This document shows, piece by piece, positions 16,552 through 25,148 of a DNA stretch of 64,000 nt. The position numbers and the translations under genes were made by a program. The notes beneath the pieces are model-generated. The model was not told where the DNA came from. It made no database searches and worked only from the letters and a program-made list of their open reading frames with translations. Position 1 is the stretch's first letter; every line of letters starts with the position of its first letter. The stretch is from Clostridia bacterium (GTDB lineage Bacteria > Bacillota > Clostridia > Oscillospirales > CAG-272). The DNA is taken from NCBI GenBank assembly GCA_017399305.1, contig JAFQDK010000021.1:33710-97709 (forward strand), read 5' to 3'.

Positions 16552-19332
16552 ATGAACAAGAAAATTCTATCAGTTTTAGTTGTTGCATTGGCTATGGTTT
16601 GCCTTTTGGCGTTCAGCGTAAGCGCAAAGGACGTTTATGTAAAGAACGGAGCAACAGGCACCGGTGAAAGTGCAAGTAACCCTATCGGTACTATCACTGC
16701 CGGCGTTAACGCAGTCGGTGATGAGGGCGGTACAGTTTACGTTATCGGAGTGTATCCGATATCTGCAAACTTTACTGTTCCGGAGATTTCTGGTGATATC
16801 ACCTTTAAGGGTTATAGTGGAGGCTCTCTTGCGCTCTCCTATAACGTTTACGGTACAATAAACAAAAACGATAACGTTATTACTTTTGACCTTCCCGTTT
16901 CTATTGCTACTGAGGGAGACCGTTATATCATCGGCAGATACAACAGCATCACATTCGGTGATAACTTCGCTGTTACTTCTACCGGCGGCGGTAAGCTCAA
17001 CTTCTTTGGCGGATTGTCTACCGCGGCGGCTGCAGAGGGAGAAAACGAGGGTGTTACCACACTTCCTTACGATATTGTTGTAAATGCAGGTACGTTCGGT
17101 ACGTTTGCAGGCGGTAACTTCCGTGGTACTATCAGCGCAATGTACGGTTCTATTGCAGCTCCTATCTCTATCACCGTAAATGGCGGTACATTTGGCGAAG
17201 CAGGCGATTATCCTACCGACTCCAATAACAAGAACTATAACACATTCTCTGTTTCCGGCATGAGTATTCTTGCAGACGATGCTACCCTTACTATCAATGG
17301 CGGTACATTCAATTGCCCCATTTATGTTCAGGGCAGAACAGGTTCGGTTCCTGCAACTCCTGCTGAATTCTCTCTCCAGAAGAATTCTTCTGCTGAATTC
17401 TATGCAATGGACGGTGACATTACCGTTAATATTACAGGCGGTACATTCAATGGCGGTGCTGTAGGCGCATATTACACTCATGCGGCTTACACTCAGCTTC
17501 TCCGCGGTAACTACACTGTAAATGTTACAGGCGGTAATTTTGCAAGCGGCACAGTATTTGATGCAACTCAGGTTAAGGCTTATGAGGGCAGCAATGCAAA
17601 GGCTACTCTTACATACTCAAACGTTACAAATATCAATCCTGTTCGCTTTGACGTTGTAAACGGAGAGACCAAGACTTATGACGAGCCTATCCGCGTAGTG
17701 TTCATCGGCGACTCTATTACTGAGGGCTATGCGCCCACAGCGGCAGGGGTTGACCGCCTTACCGAGTCTTATCCCGCAGCATTCCTTAACTACTGCGAAG
17801 CTAACGGCAAGGAAGTTGTTTTGGGTAACTTCGGTGTTTCCGCTTCAGGCTTCCTCCCCTCTAACGGACGCTTCTACGGCGATCTTGTAACATGGGATAT
17901 CGTAAGTAAGGAAACCGACCCCGACTACGTATTCTTTGCAATGGGTACTAACGACGCAGCCGGAGCAGGCGGTACCAACGGTGCACTCGAAAAGTTTGCA
18001 GAAAACTTTGAGTATTTCATCACTACAATGGGTGAGATATCTACAGTTGATAACGTATTTATCACTAACGCAATTTTCCGTAAGACAAGCAATGCGCTTG
18101 CTGACCACCGTGCATCTGCGGTAATGCGTCCCACTCAGGAAAGAATCGCTAAGGAACTTGCGGCTACCGATTCCAAGTATGTATTCGTTGACCTCTTCGG
18201 TCTTACTCTTGATAAGGCAATCAGCGATGAGCTTTGGAAAGACGATAACGGAAATGTAAACGAGAGACTCCACCCTGCACGCGCAGGTCTTGACTTCATG
18301 GGACTTTGCTGCTACAACGCTGCATTCAATGGCGTTTACGCTCCCACAACCGACTATCATCTCACCGACATCTACGTATCCGACAGCGGCAGCACATACG
18401 GTAAGGGTACTGCGGCTGATCCTATCGCTAATATCGGCTATGCATTTGACCTTATGAAGCGCGATGCTGATGTTACACTTCACATTGTAGGCACATCTAC
18501 ATGGGTAGGTGAGAGCGGCGGCGGTAATGCTTACACTTCGCTTGCTCCTTCTAAACTCACAATAGTAGGTGAGGGAACAAATGCTGTAATTGTAACTCCT
18601 CTTGCAAATACGTTTAAGATCGGTTCTGACATCAAGATTGACAATGTAACTCTTACTACAGGTACTTCTGCGGTATCAATTATGGGTTGCTATAACAATG
18701 TTGAATTCACCAATACTGTAAAAACAAGCGGCACATGGCACTTCTACGCAGGTTACAATGTATTTGCAGCGGCAGATCCTTCTACCACTGCAACCTTTGA
18801 CAGTGTTGCTTCCGCATCATCTGATGCAGATTGTACTGTTACAATCAATGGTGGTACTTACGACAACTTTGTATTCGGTAACGGACGTTTTGCCGGCAAT
18901 GCTCCTTTTGGAATATATAGCGGCACTATGAACGCAACCGTTGGCGCAGATGTTGTTGTTGGCAGTGTTGATGCTAGGTATGTAGCTATCAACGGTCTTA
19001 ACTATAATGCAGGTACTATTAATGCTACTCTTAATGCATGGAACGGCGCAGTTAAGGAATACTCCGCGCACGGTTCTGTAAGCGGCGGCATCGTTTATGA
19101 CGGCGCAAAGAACAAGGGCGATGTAAACATCACTCTTGCAAGTGGCATGACAAATGATATTATCCTTGCGTGCGACTTTGACGCAAACGGCACATTAGAT
19201 ATTGCTGACCTTATGCAGGGTATCAAGTACGCACTTGACGGTTTTGATACCGAAAAGGCCGATTATTATTACAGCGATTCACTTGACACTCTCCTTGAGG
19301 TTCTTGTACTCGCTAAGAAGATTGTAGGCTAA
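16552..19332 (+). CDS. Giant secreted SGNH/GDSL hydrolase with beta-solenoid-like repeats and dockerin-like end
   Basis: A 926-residue exported protein. A signal peptide (MNKKILSVLVVALAMVCLLA, cleavage near SVSA-KD) leads to about 340 residues rich in INGGTF/NGGTFG motifs, suggesting a right-handed beta-helix. Residues 380-590 are an SGNH esterase: nucleophile Ser388 in GDSITEG, Asn467 in GTNDA, and His574 in ERLHP. The Asp normally three residues before the histidine is Glu571 here. A second solenoid-like part follows, and residues 874-926 resemble a dockerin (DFDANGTLDIADL, a calcium loop) with a weak second repeat. The likely role is deacylation of a plant or host polysaccharide at or outside the cell surface. 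A close paralogue follows. Confidence 0.85.
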   Translation: MNKKILSVLVVALAMVCLLAFSVSAKDVYVKNGATGTGESASNPIGTITAGVNAVGDEGGTVYVIGVYPISANFTVPEISGDITFKGYSGGSLALSYNVYGTINKNDNVITFDLPVSIATEGDRYIIGRYNSITFGDNFAVTSTGGGKLNFFGGLSTAAAAEGENEGVTTLPYDIVVNAGTFGTFAGGNFRGTISAMYGSIAAPISITVNGGTFGEAGDYPTDSNNKNYNTFSVSGMSILADDATLTINGGTFNCPIYVQGRTGSVPATPAEFSLQKNSSAEFYAMDGDITVNITGGTFNGGAVGAYYTHAAYTQLLRGNYTVNVTGGNFASGTVFDATQVKAYEGSNAKATLTYSNVTNINPVRFDVVNGETKTYDEPIRVVFIGDSITEGYAPTAAGVDRLTESYPAAFLNYCEANGKEVVLGNFGVSASGFLPSNGRFYGDLVTWDIVSKETDPDYVFFAMGTNDAAGAGGTNGALEKFAENFEYFITTMGEISTVDNVFITNAIFRKTSNALADHRASAVMRPTQERIAKELAATDSKYVFVDLFGLTLDKAISDELWKDDNGNVNERLHPARAGLDFMGLCCYNAAFNGVYAPTTDYHLTDIYVSDSGSTYGKGTAADPIANIGYAFDLMKRDADVTLHIVGTSTWVGESGGGNAYTSLAPSKLTIVGEGTNAVIVTPLANTFKIGSDIKIDNVTLTTGTSAVSIMGCYNNVEFTNTVKTSGTWHFYAGYNVFAAADPSTTATFDSVASASSDADCTVTINGGTYDNFVFGNGRFAGNAPFGIYSGTMNATVGADVVVGSVDARYVAINGLNYNAGTINATLNAWNGAVKEYSAHGSVSGGIVYDGAKNKGDVNITLASGMTNDIILACDFDANGTLDIADLMQGIKYALDGFDTEKADYYYSDSLDTLLEVLVLAKKIVG

Positions 19333-19340
19333 AACAAATG

Positions 19341-19370
19341 AAAAAGCGGCTCGGAAGAGCCGCTTTTTTT
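19341..19370 (+). terminator. Intrinsic terminator
   Basis: AAAAAGCGGCTC, loop GGAA, GAGCCGCTTTTT plus extra Ts, 8 bases after the stop of the first esterase gene. Confidence 0.93.
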
Positions 19371-19407
19371 GGTGCAAAATAATTAATATATTTGCGTATT
19401 TTTTGTA

Positions 19408-19436
19408 TTGAAAAAAATGCCATTTCCTGTTATTAT
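19408..19436 (+). promoter_or_regulatory. Promoter of the second SGNH esterase gene
   Basis: TTGAAA (19408-19413) and TATTAT (19431-19436) are 17 bases apart. The paralogues therefore have separate promoters and terminators. Confidence 0.65.
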
Positions 19437-19484
19437 ATAAATTAGAAGTATTATGGCTGTAAAAAGCCGGAAAGGTTGTATAAA

Positions 19485-22196
19485 ATGAACAAAAAACTAT
19501 TATCAGTTTTGGTCGCATTGATGATCGCTGCAGTTATGGCAGTAAGCGTATGTGCGGCAGACGATCTTCTCGCTGCTGTTGAGGCGCTTAACGGTGCAGG
19601 CGGTACAGTTACAATTACAAGTAACGTAACCGTTCCGGACGGCACTGTTATCCCCGAGCAGTCGGGCGACCTTACTATCGTTGCTACCGGCAGCGGTAAA
19701 CTCACACTTGCAGGCACTCTTCAGTTCGAGAAGAATACAAACAACAATGTAATTACTCTCGATCTTCCTGTTGTTGCAAATGAGTCTGTTATTTACGGTG
19801 GATTTAACTCTGTAACATTCGGTTCAAACTTTGCAGTTACAGGCACACTTGACTTCTACGGCGGTTTTTACAACGTAGAGAGCACCAACGGTGCTACCAA
19901 CGATAAGGCTGAGTACTATCTTGCACAGAACAAGATACTCACTGCTGAACTCCCCTATGACATCGTTGTAAACGCAGGTACATTCCGTCACTTCATGGGC
20001 GGTAACTACCGTCTTGGCTTTAGTTCACTTCTCGGTTCTATTGCTGCTCCTATCACCATTACAATCAATGGTGGTACATTTGGCAATACAGTTTCCTATG
20101 ATGCTGATACAGCGCTCAAGATTGACAAGGCATTCAGCATTTCCGGTGAGTCTATCCTCGCTGATGATGCAATCCTTACAATTAACGGCGGTACATTCAA
20201 TACCCCCATTTATGCTCAGGGCTACATCGGTCAGACCTCTACACGTACCAGCGGTTGTTCCCAGTACACAAACTCTGATGACAAGTTCTATGCTATCGAC
20301 GGTGATATTGTTATCAATATCAATGGCGGTAAACTCAACGGCTTTGAAGTTGGCGCTACTCAGATTACCGCTACATACAGCCAGCTCGTAAGAGGTAACT
20401 ACACCGTTAATGTAGGTGCAGGCGCAACTCTTGCAAGCGGCATTATCTTTGATGCAACTCAGGTTAAGGGATATGCCGGCAGCACTGCAAAGGCTACTCT
20501 TACATCCGAAAAGACTGTAGAAGCAGTTCGTTTTGATGTAGTAAACGGCGCGACAAATACCTATGAAGAGCCTCTCCGTATCGCTTGTATCGGTGACTCT
20601 ATCACTCAGGGCTCAAGAGCTGTAATTGACGGCGTTGAAAACTTTGAACTTGGTTCATATCCCGCACAGCTTTACAAGAAGATGTTTGACCTTGGCGAGG
20701 ACATAATCGTTGCTAACTATGGTTGCGGCGCTACCAAGGTTATGGAATACAGCGGTCTCGGTTACACCGAAGGACTTGCATATACTCTTTCTATGGAAGA
20801 GACTGATCCCGATTATGTAATTATCGGTCTTGGTACAAACGACGCTGCCTCTACCACATACACATACGGTATGCAGGATCGTTTCTATGAAGAATACAAG
20901 GCGTTCGTAAGTGGTTACGAAGCGCTTGATTCTACCGATATGGTATACGGCACAAGTGCAATTTACCGTGTATCTACCGACGTTCCTGCAGTTGCAAACG
21001 TTCGTGGACTTCAGGAAATGGCATTTGCTGAACTCAAGGGCGACGGCAAGGATGTAACCTACATTGACCTTTATGCACTCACTCTCGATGAAGCACTTGC
21101 AGGAAAGCTTCTTTCCGGTGATAACCTCCATCCTCACGTAGCGGGCTATGCTATTTATGCCGATAACATTTATGATGCTATCCGAGGCGGCAAGTGCCTT
21201 GTTGACGGCTTTGAGAAGAAGGACATCTATGTAAGTGCAAGCGGTACAAATAATATGGAAGCTACCGCATCCAACCCCACAAACAATCTTTCTATTGCAA
21301 TGGCACTTGCAGGTGACAACTCCACCATTCACATCATCGGCAGAGTTGACTACACCAAGGCAGGCAACACCGGTTGGGGTATGCCTACTCCCGTAAATGT
21401 TGAAAAGATTACATTCAAGGGCGAGGGCGACAATGCTGCTCTCTACCTCAACGGTAAGCATCTCCACATCAAGACAGATGCAGAGTTTGATAACCTCGGC
21501 GTTTATACCACAGCAGGCGGTGCACTCCATATCGCATGCGGCTACAATAACGTAACATTTACCGAGACGTTCAAGTGCTCCGGTGCCCTCTTTGCTGCAG
21601 GTATGATAGCTCTTGGCGAGGATAAGACCAGCGGTTGGTACAACAGCCGTGAGTCCATCAGTTCAAATGACGACTGTGTAATCACCGTAAACGGCGGTCA
21701 GTTTGACTACTTCGTTGGCGGCAACTATCTCTATGGCAGCTATGCTCCTTCTATTTATGGTACCTATGGCGGTAACATGACCATCAACATCGGTCCCAAT
21801 GTTGTTATCAACCCTCAGATCCGTAACGGTGCATGCGGCCAGAACTACCTCACAGGTAACATCACTCTCAACGTTGCATCATGGCCCGAGGGCTATGTTG
21901 TACGTGAGTTTGGTTGGCTCGGTAATGCTACCGAATCTGCTTCATACAATATCATGAACAATACCGGTAACATTACTATTAATTTCCTTAACGGTCTTAC
22001 CAACGGTATTGCAAAGGCAGAGGATATCAATGGTGACGGAGTTGTTAACGTTGTCGATGCGCTTGAGATGATTGACTATGTTCTCAACGGTGTTCCTGCA
22101 AATATCAAGAACTCTTACTCTCCTTACTACTACGGTATTCTCGATTTCGATCTCCTCGAAGTTGTCCGTTTGGTAAAGAAGATTACACTTCAATAA
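19485..22196 (+). CDS. Second giant secreted SGNH/GDSL hydrolase, paralogue of the preceding gene
   Basis: A 903-residue secreted protein with the same plan as its neighbour: signal peptide (MNKKLLSVLVALMIAAVMAV), NGGTF-rich N-terminal part, SGNH domain and a second repeat-rich part. Catalytic residues are Ser372 (GDSITQG), the GTNDA block, and the canonical pair Asp546 and His549 in DNLHP, in contrast to the Glu in the first paralogue. The C-terminus has one good dockerin-type calcium loop, DINGDGVVNVVDALEM, and a degenerate second one. A TTG three codons upstream is in frame; GGAAAGG at 19469-19475 fits the ATG at 19485. The two genes arose by duplication and diverged; they may act on different acyl groups. 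Confidence 0.85.
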   Translation: MNKKLLSVLVALMIAAVMAVSVCAADDLLAAVEALNGAGGTVTITSNVTVPDGTVIPEQSGDLTIVATGSGKLTLAGTLQFEKNTNNNVITLDLPVVANESVIYGGFNSVTFGSNFAVTGTLDFYGGFYNVESTNGATNDKAEYYLAQNKILTAELPYDIVVNAGTFRHFMGGNYRLGFSSLLGSIAAPITITINGGTFGNTVSYDADTALKIDKAFSISGESILADDAILTINGGTFNTPIYAQGYIGQTSTRTSGCSQYTNSDDKFYAIDGDIVININGGKLNGFEVGATQITATYSQLVRGNYTVNVGAGATLASGIIFDATQVKGYAGSTAKATLTSEKTVEAVRFDVVNGATNTYEEPLRIACIGDSITQGSRAVIDGVENFELGSYPAQLYKKMFDLGEDIIVANYGCGATKVMEYSGLGYTEGLAYTLSMEETDPDYVIIGLGTNDAASTTYTYGMQDRFYEEYKAFVSGYEALDSTDMVYGTSAIYRVSTDVPAVANVRGLQEMAFAELKGDGKDVTYIDLYALTLDEALAGKLLSGDNLHPHVAGYAIYADNIYDAIRGGKCLVDGFEKKDIYVSASGTNNMEATASNPTNNLSIAMALAGDNSTIHIIGRVDYTKAGNTGWGMPTPVNVEKITFKGEGDNAALYLNGKHLHIKTDAEFDNLGVYTTAGGALHIACGYNNVTFTETFKCSGALFAAGMIALGEDKTSGWYNSRESISSNDDCVITVNGGQFDYFVGGNYLYGSYAPSIYGTYGGNMTINIGPNVVINPQIRNGACGQNYLTGNITLNVASWPEGYVVREFGWLGNATESASYNIMNNTGNITINFLNGLTNGIAKAEDINGDGVVNVVDALEMIDYVLNGVPANIKNSYSPYYYGILDFDLLEVVRLVKKITLQ

Positions 22197-22226
22197 AAGA
22201 ATCCACCCGAGAGGGTGGATTCTTTT
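22195..22226. terminator. Bidirectional intrinsic terminator
   Basis: AAAAGAATCCACCC pairs perfectly with GGGTGGATTCTTTT around GAGA. It overlaps the stop codons of both convergent neighbours. Confidence 0.93.
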
Positions 22227-22938
22227 ATTTCTTATTCTTCATTGTGTGAAGATCACTGCGTAAGAACTTTATTGCGCGTTCAACAGCATCTTTGGAGTTT
22301 TTCCAAGGCTCGTCTTCAAAGCGATAGTCAAACTTTTTGCAAAACCAAGACACATCCTCATTTAGTTCGGTGTAATAGCTTTCTTCTATGCTTTTTGCGA
22401 CCTTCTCAAAATCGGTATAAACTTTTTTGGGCATTTTGACTTTGGCATATTCCATCATACGGGAATAATGCGGCAGGCAAAAATATGGTTGCGCTTCAAA
22501 CTTTTTACGAAAATCCATGAATTCCACATAGAGCAGAACCATAGTGTCTATCATGCGTGAGAAATGGTATTCTATTTTATCGCATACATAGCAGCTTTTT
22601 GTCATTTCTGATAGCTTTTTGTTGCCATCCTTGCCCATAAGAGAGGATAGCCCGTGTGGGAACGCGGCAGCGTGATTTTCGCCGAGGTGACTTTCCAGTA
22701 TAAGACCGAGACCAAGGCGGTTTTTATATCCAAACATTATGTCAAAGTGATCTTTGCAAAAACCTTTTTTATTTGTTTCAATTCGTATGTCAGGCTCCAT
22801 CATTGCGGCGCCGAGGATGGCGTCTATTTCGTTGAATTCAAGTTTGTTGTATAGCGTGCAGAAAGGGCATCCGCAAGCCTTGTCTTCGGCAGACGCCTCA
22901 AATGCCTCGTTGACGGGTATAGTATAAATCTTTTCCAT
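22225..22938 (-). CDS. Cys-rich cytoplasmic protein, DUF6062-like
   Basis: A 237-residue soluble protein recognised as resembling the DUF6062 family of Clostridia. Cysteines come in clusters: CGCPFC near residue 22, GFCKDH, SCYVCDKIEYHF and YFCLPHY, a pattern that suggests metal binding, although no metal or activity is known. There is no signal peptide. The gene is alone, divergent from the glycosylase gene and convergent with the second esterase gene. The ribosome site is weak: a GGGGG run lies too far upstream and only AAGAA is adjacent to the ATG, so low expression or a different start is possible. Confidence 0.7.
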   Translation of the reverse strand: MEKIYTIPVNEAFEASAEDKACGCPFCTLYNKLEFNEIDAILGAAMMEPDIRIETNKKGFCKDHFDIMFGYKNRLGLGLILESHLGENHAAAFPHGLSSLMGKDGNKKLSEMTKSCYVCDKIEYHFSRMIDTMVLLYVEFMDFRKKFEAQPYFCLPHYSRMMEYAKVKMPKKVYTDFEKVAKSIEESYYTELNEDVSWFCKKFDYRFEDEPWKNSKDAVERAIKFLRSDLHTMKNKK

Positions 22939-23026
22939 TTCTTAAATTTTCCCCCGTGGTTGATTTTAAGAGTGATTTGTGATAATATTATTATAAATTA
23001 TTTTTACGCTTATGGGAAGACTTTTT

Positions 23027-23890
23027 ATGCAAATAAATGAAAACGGAGCAGGCGGATTTTTTGTTTATGCGCCGGACTATGACATTGAACGCACTTTTAC
23101 TTGCGGTCAGTGCTTCAGGTTTAAAAGAAATGAAAACAGCCCATATGCCTGTGAGTATCACGGTATTGCACATGGGCGATATATGCGTTTTGCAAGCGAT
23201 GCAAATGGCAATGTACATATCATTGGTGCGCCTTTTGAAGAGGTGGAAAGCCTTTGGCTTCACTATCTTGGGCTTGACCGTGACTATGATGAGATAAAGC
23301 GTCAGGTGCTTGCTGATTTCGGTGGGCACAAGTTTATGTCTGCGGCGATTAAACAGACTGGCGGTCTTCGCATCCTTGCGCAGGAACGCTTTGAAACGTT
23401 GTGTTCGTTTATTATTTCGCAGAATAACAACATTCCGCGAATTTCAAAAATAATTGAGTCTCTTTCTGAGAGATTCGGTGAACCGATAGAAACACCTTTC
23501 GGTATTAAGTACGCTTTTCCGACAGCAGAACGCCTTTCTGAGGTGGATGTGGAAGAGTTCACTGCACTAAAAATGGGGTACCGTGCTAAGTATATCTCTG
23601 ATGCGGCAAAGCGTGTTGCAAGCGGCACGCTTGCGCTTGATAGCCTTAGCGCCGATAACGCAAGAGAAGAGCTTCTTTCGGTGCTTGGCGTCGGCGAAAA
23701 GGTTGCATCGTGTATCCGACTTTTTGCCATTGAAGATCTTTCGGCATTCCCGGTAGATGTTTGGATCAAGCGTGTTGCCGAGACTCGCTTTGGCGGTCAG
23801 CTTGACGTTTCAAAAACAGGTATTTACGGAGGAGTTGCGCAGCAGTACCTTTTCTGCTATGAGAGGGAACTTGCAACTGAGAACAAATAA
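23027..23890 (+). CDS. 8-oxoguanine DNA glycosylase (Ogg1-like, HhH-GPD)
   Basis: A 287-residue base-excision repair enzyme that removes oxidised guanine and nicks the strand. The HhH-GPD core is clear: LLSVLGVGEKVASCIRLF with the catalytic lysine Lys225, and AFPVDVWIKR with the catalytic Asp244. The N-terminal domain starts with FTCGQCFRF, typical of bacterial Ogg1-like proteins rather than MutY or AlkA. Two ATGs are possible; a -10-like TATAAA at 22992 would place the first ATG (23012) only a few bases from the transcript start, and GGGAAGA precedes the second at 23027, which is chosen. The stop overlaps the next gene by one base. Confidence 0.9.
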   Translation: MQINENGAGGFFVYAPDYDIERTFTCGQCFRFKRNENSPYACEYHGIAHGRYMRFASDANGNVHIIGAPFEEVESLWLHYLGLDRDYDEIKRQVLADFGGHKFMSAAIKQTGGLRILAQERFETLCSFIISQNNNIPRISKIIESLSERFGEPIETPFGIKYAFPTAERLSEVDVEEFTALKMGYRAKYISDAAKRVASGTLALDSLSADNAREELLSVLGVGEKVASCIRLFAIEDLSAFPVDVWIKRVAETRFGGQLDVSKTGIYGGVAQQYLFCYERELATENK

Positions 23891-25008
23891 TGAAAGTTTT
23901 GATTTTATCAATTACCGCCGGAGAGGGGCACAATTCCACCGCCGCGGCAATAAAGCAGAGCTTTGAGTCACATGGTGATACAGCAGAGGTGTATGATGCT
24001 TATCGTCATGTCAGTAAAGCACTTTATGAGATAATAAAGCAGGGATATCTGCTTGTTACAAAGGATTTTAAAACTTTATTTGAGAAATCATATGCACTTG
24101 CCGAAAACCGCAAGATTTCCGAAAACAGCATTTATCGAATGGCGAATACCACGCTGGTAAAGAAGCTTGAAAAGCTTATGAAAGATTTTGCGCCTGATGC
24201 GGTTATATATACGCACCCTTTCCTCGGTGTTGTCACCGACCTTATCAAGACCAGAAGAAACATAGATGTTCCGATGATTGGCATAGTTACTGATTATACC
24301 GTGCATCCGTTCTGGGAGGAGGCACGAAGCACCGATAAGTTTGTAGTGGCAAGTGAGTTGCTCAATTCTCAGTTTCACCGTAAAGGAATCAGCGATGACC
24401 GCATAGCACCTATTGGTATTCCGGTGAGAAGTCAGTTTTACGATAGTATTCCTAAATCCCGCGCCAAGGTTCAACTCGGTCTTGCGGACAAATTCACGGT
24501 GCTGCTTATGGGTGGCAGTATGGGATACGGTGATATTGCAAACGTAGTCAAAGAGATAGATGATATAGATGGCGATTTTCAGATAATCTCGGTTTGTGGC
24601 AACAATGTCGAGGCGAAAGAGAACATTGATGCGCTCAATACAAAAAAGCGCCTGTTAAACTATGGGTATACTACCGAGATAAGCTTGCTTATGGATGCCG
24701 CCGATGTAATAGTGACAAAACCTGGCGGACTTACAGTTTCGGAGGCGCTTGTCAAGAGATTGCCTATGATACTGTGCAATTCTATACCGGGGCATGAGCA
24801 GCGCAATGCAATGTTTTTATTAAACGCCGGTGCTGCTATGGAAGTTGACAAGCACACGCATTTTGCGGATGTCATATATCAGTTGCTTGCAAGCAAGACA
24901 AGGCTTGATGGTATGAGAGCCGCGATAGACACTCTTGCTAAGGCAAATTCTACAGATGCACTTTATGACCTGACCAAAGAACTTGTTGCACATTATGAAA
25001 ATGAGTAA
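23890..25008 (+). CDS. Glycosyltransferase, MGDG synthase/UgtP-like
   Basis: A 372-residue GT28-fold enzyme. The N-terminal domain MKVLILSITAGEGHNSTAAA matches the MGDG_synth family, with the GEGH motif that contacts the diacylglycerol acceptor side. The C-terminal nucleotide-sugar domain shows LLMGGSMGYGD and VIVTKPGGLTVSEAL, typical of UgtP/MurG-like transferases. It likely adds one or more hexoses to diacylglycerol at the cytoplasmic membrane face, making glycolipids or a lipoteichoic acid anchor. TAATG coupling to the glycosylase gene means they share a transcript without an obvious functional tie. A strong terminator follows. Confidence 0.88.
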   Translation: MKVLILSITAGEGHNSTAAAIKQSFESHGDTAEVYDAYRHVSKALYEIIKQGYLLVTKDFKTLFEKSYALAENRKISENSIYRMANTTLVKKLEKLMKDFAPDAVIYTHPFLGVVTDLIKTRRNIDVPMIGIVTDYTVHPFWEEARSTDKFVVASELLNSQFHRKGISDDRIAPIGIPVRSQFYDSIPKSRAKVQLGLADKFTVLLMGGSMGYGDIANVVKEIDDIDGDFQIISVCGNNVEAKENIDALNTKKRLLNYGYTTEISLLMDAADVIVTKPGGLTVSEALVKRLPMILCNSIPGHEQRNAMFLLNAGAAMEVDKHTHFADVIYQLLASKTRLDGMRAAIDTLAKANSTDALYDLTKELVAHYENE

Positions 25009-25045
25009 AATAAACATCCTCCATAAAGCGAGGATGTTTATTTTT
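25007..25045 (+). terminator. Intrinsic terminator
   Basis: A 15-bp stem (AAAATAAACATCCTC and complement) with an 8-base loop and T-run; it begins in the stop codon of the glycosyltransferase gene. Confidence 0.9.
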
Positions 25046-25083
25046 ATCATACAAATGAAATGAAGGAAATCTTGCATTTTTGA

Positions 25084-25120
25084 GGTATTTTTTGCCATAT
25101 TTGTCAAATTAAAATACCAT
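25084..25120 (+). promoter_or_regulatory. Promoter with overlapping inverted repeat before the ABC exporter gene
   Basis: GGTATTTT (25084-25091) and AAAATACC (25111-25118) form an 8-bp inverted repeat that brackets TTGCCA (25092-25097) and overlaps TACCAT (25115-25120), a weak promoter pair with 17-base spacing. The repeat could be an operator. No regulator gene is adjacent. Confidence 0.4.
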
Positions 25121-25148
25121 ATTTTGTGTACCTTTCCGAAAAGATTGG

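Noticed and set aside
16576-17481. 301-codon minus-strand open frame inside the first SGNH esterase gene
   Set aside because: Antisense to a gene with signal peptide and catalytic motifs; similar frames oppose the paralogue and the surface proteins.
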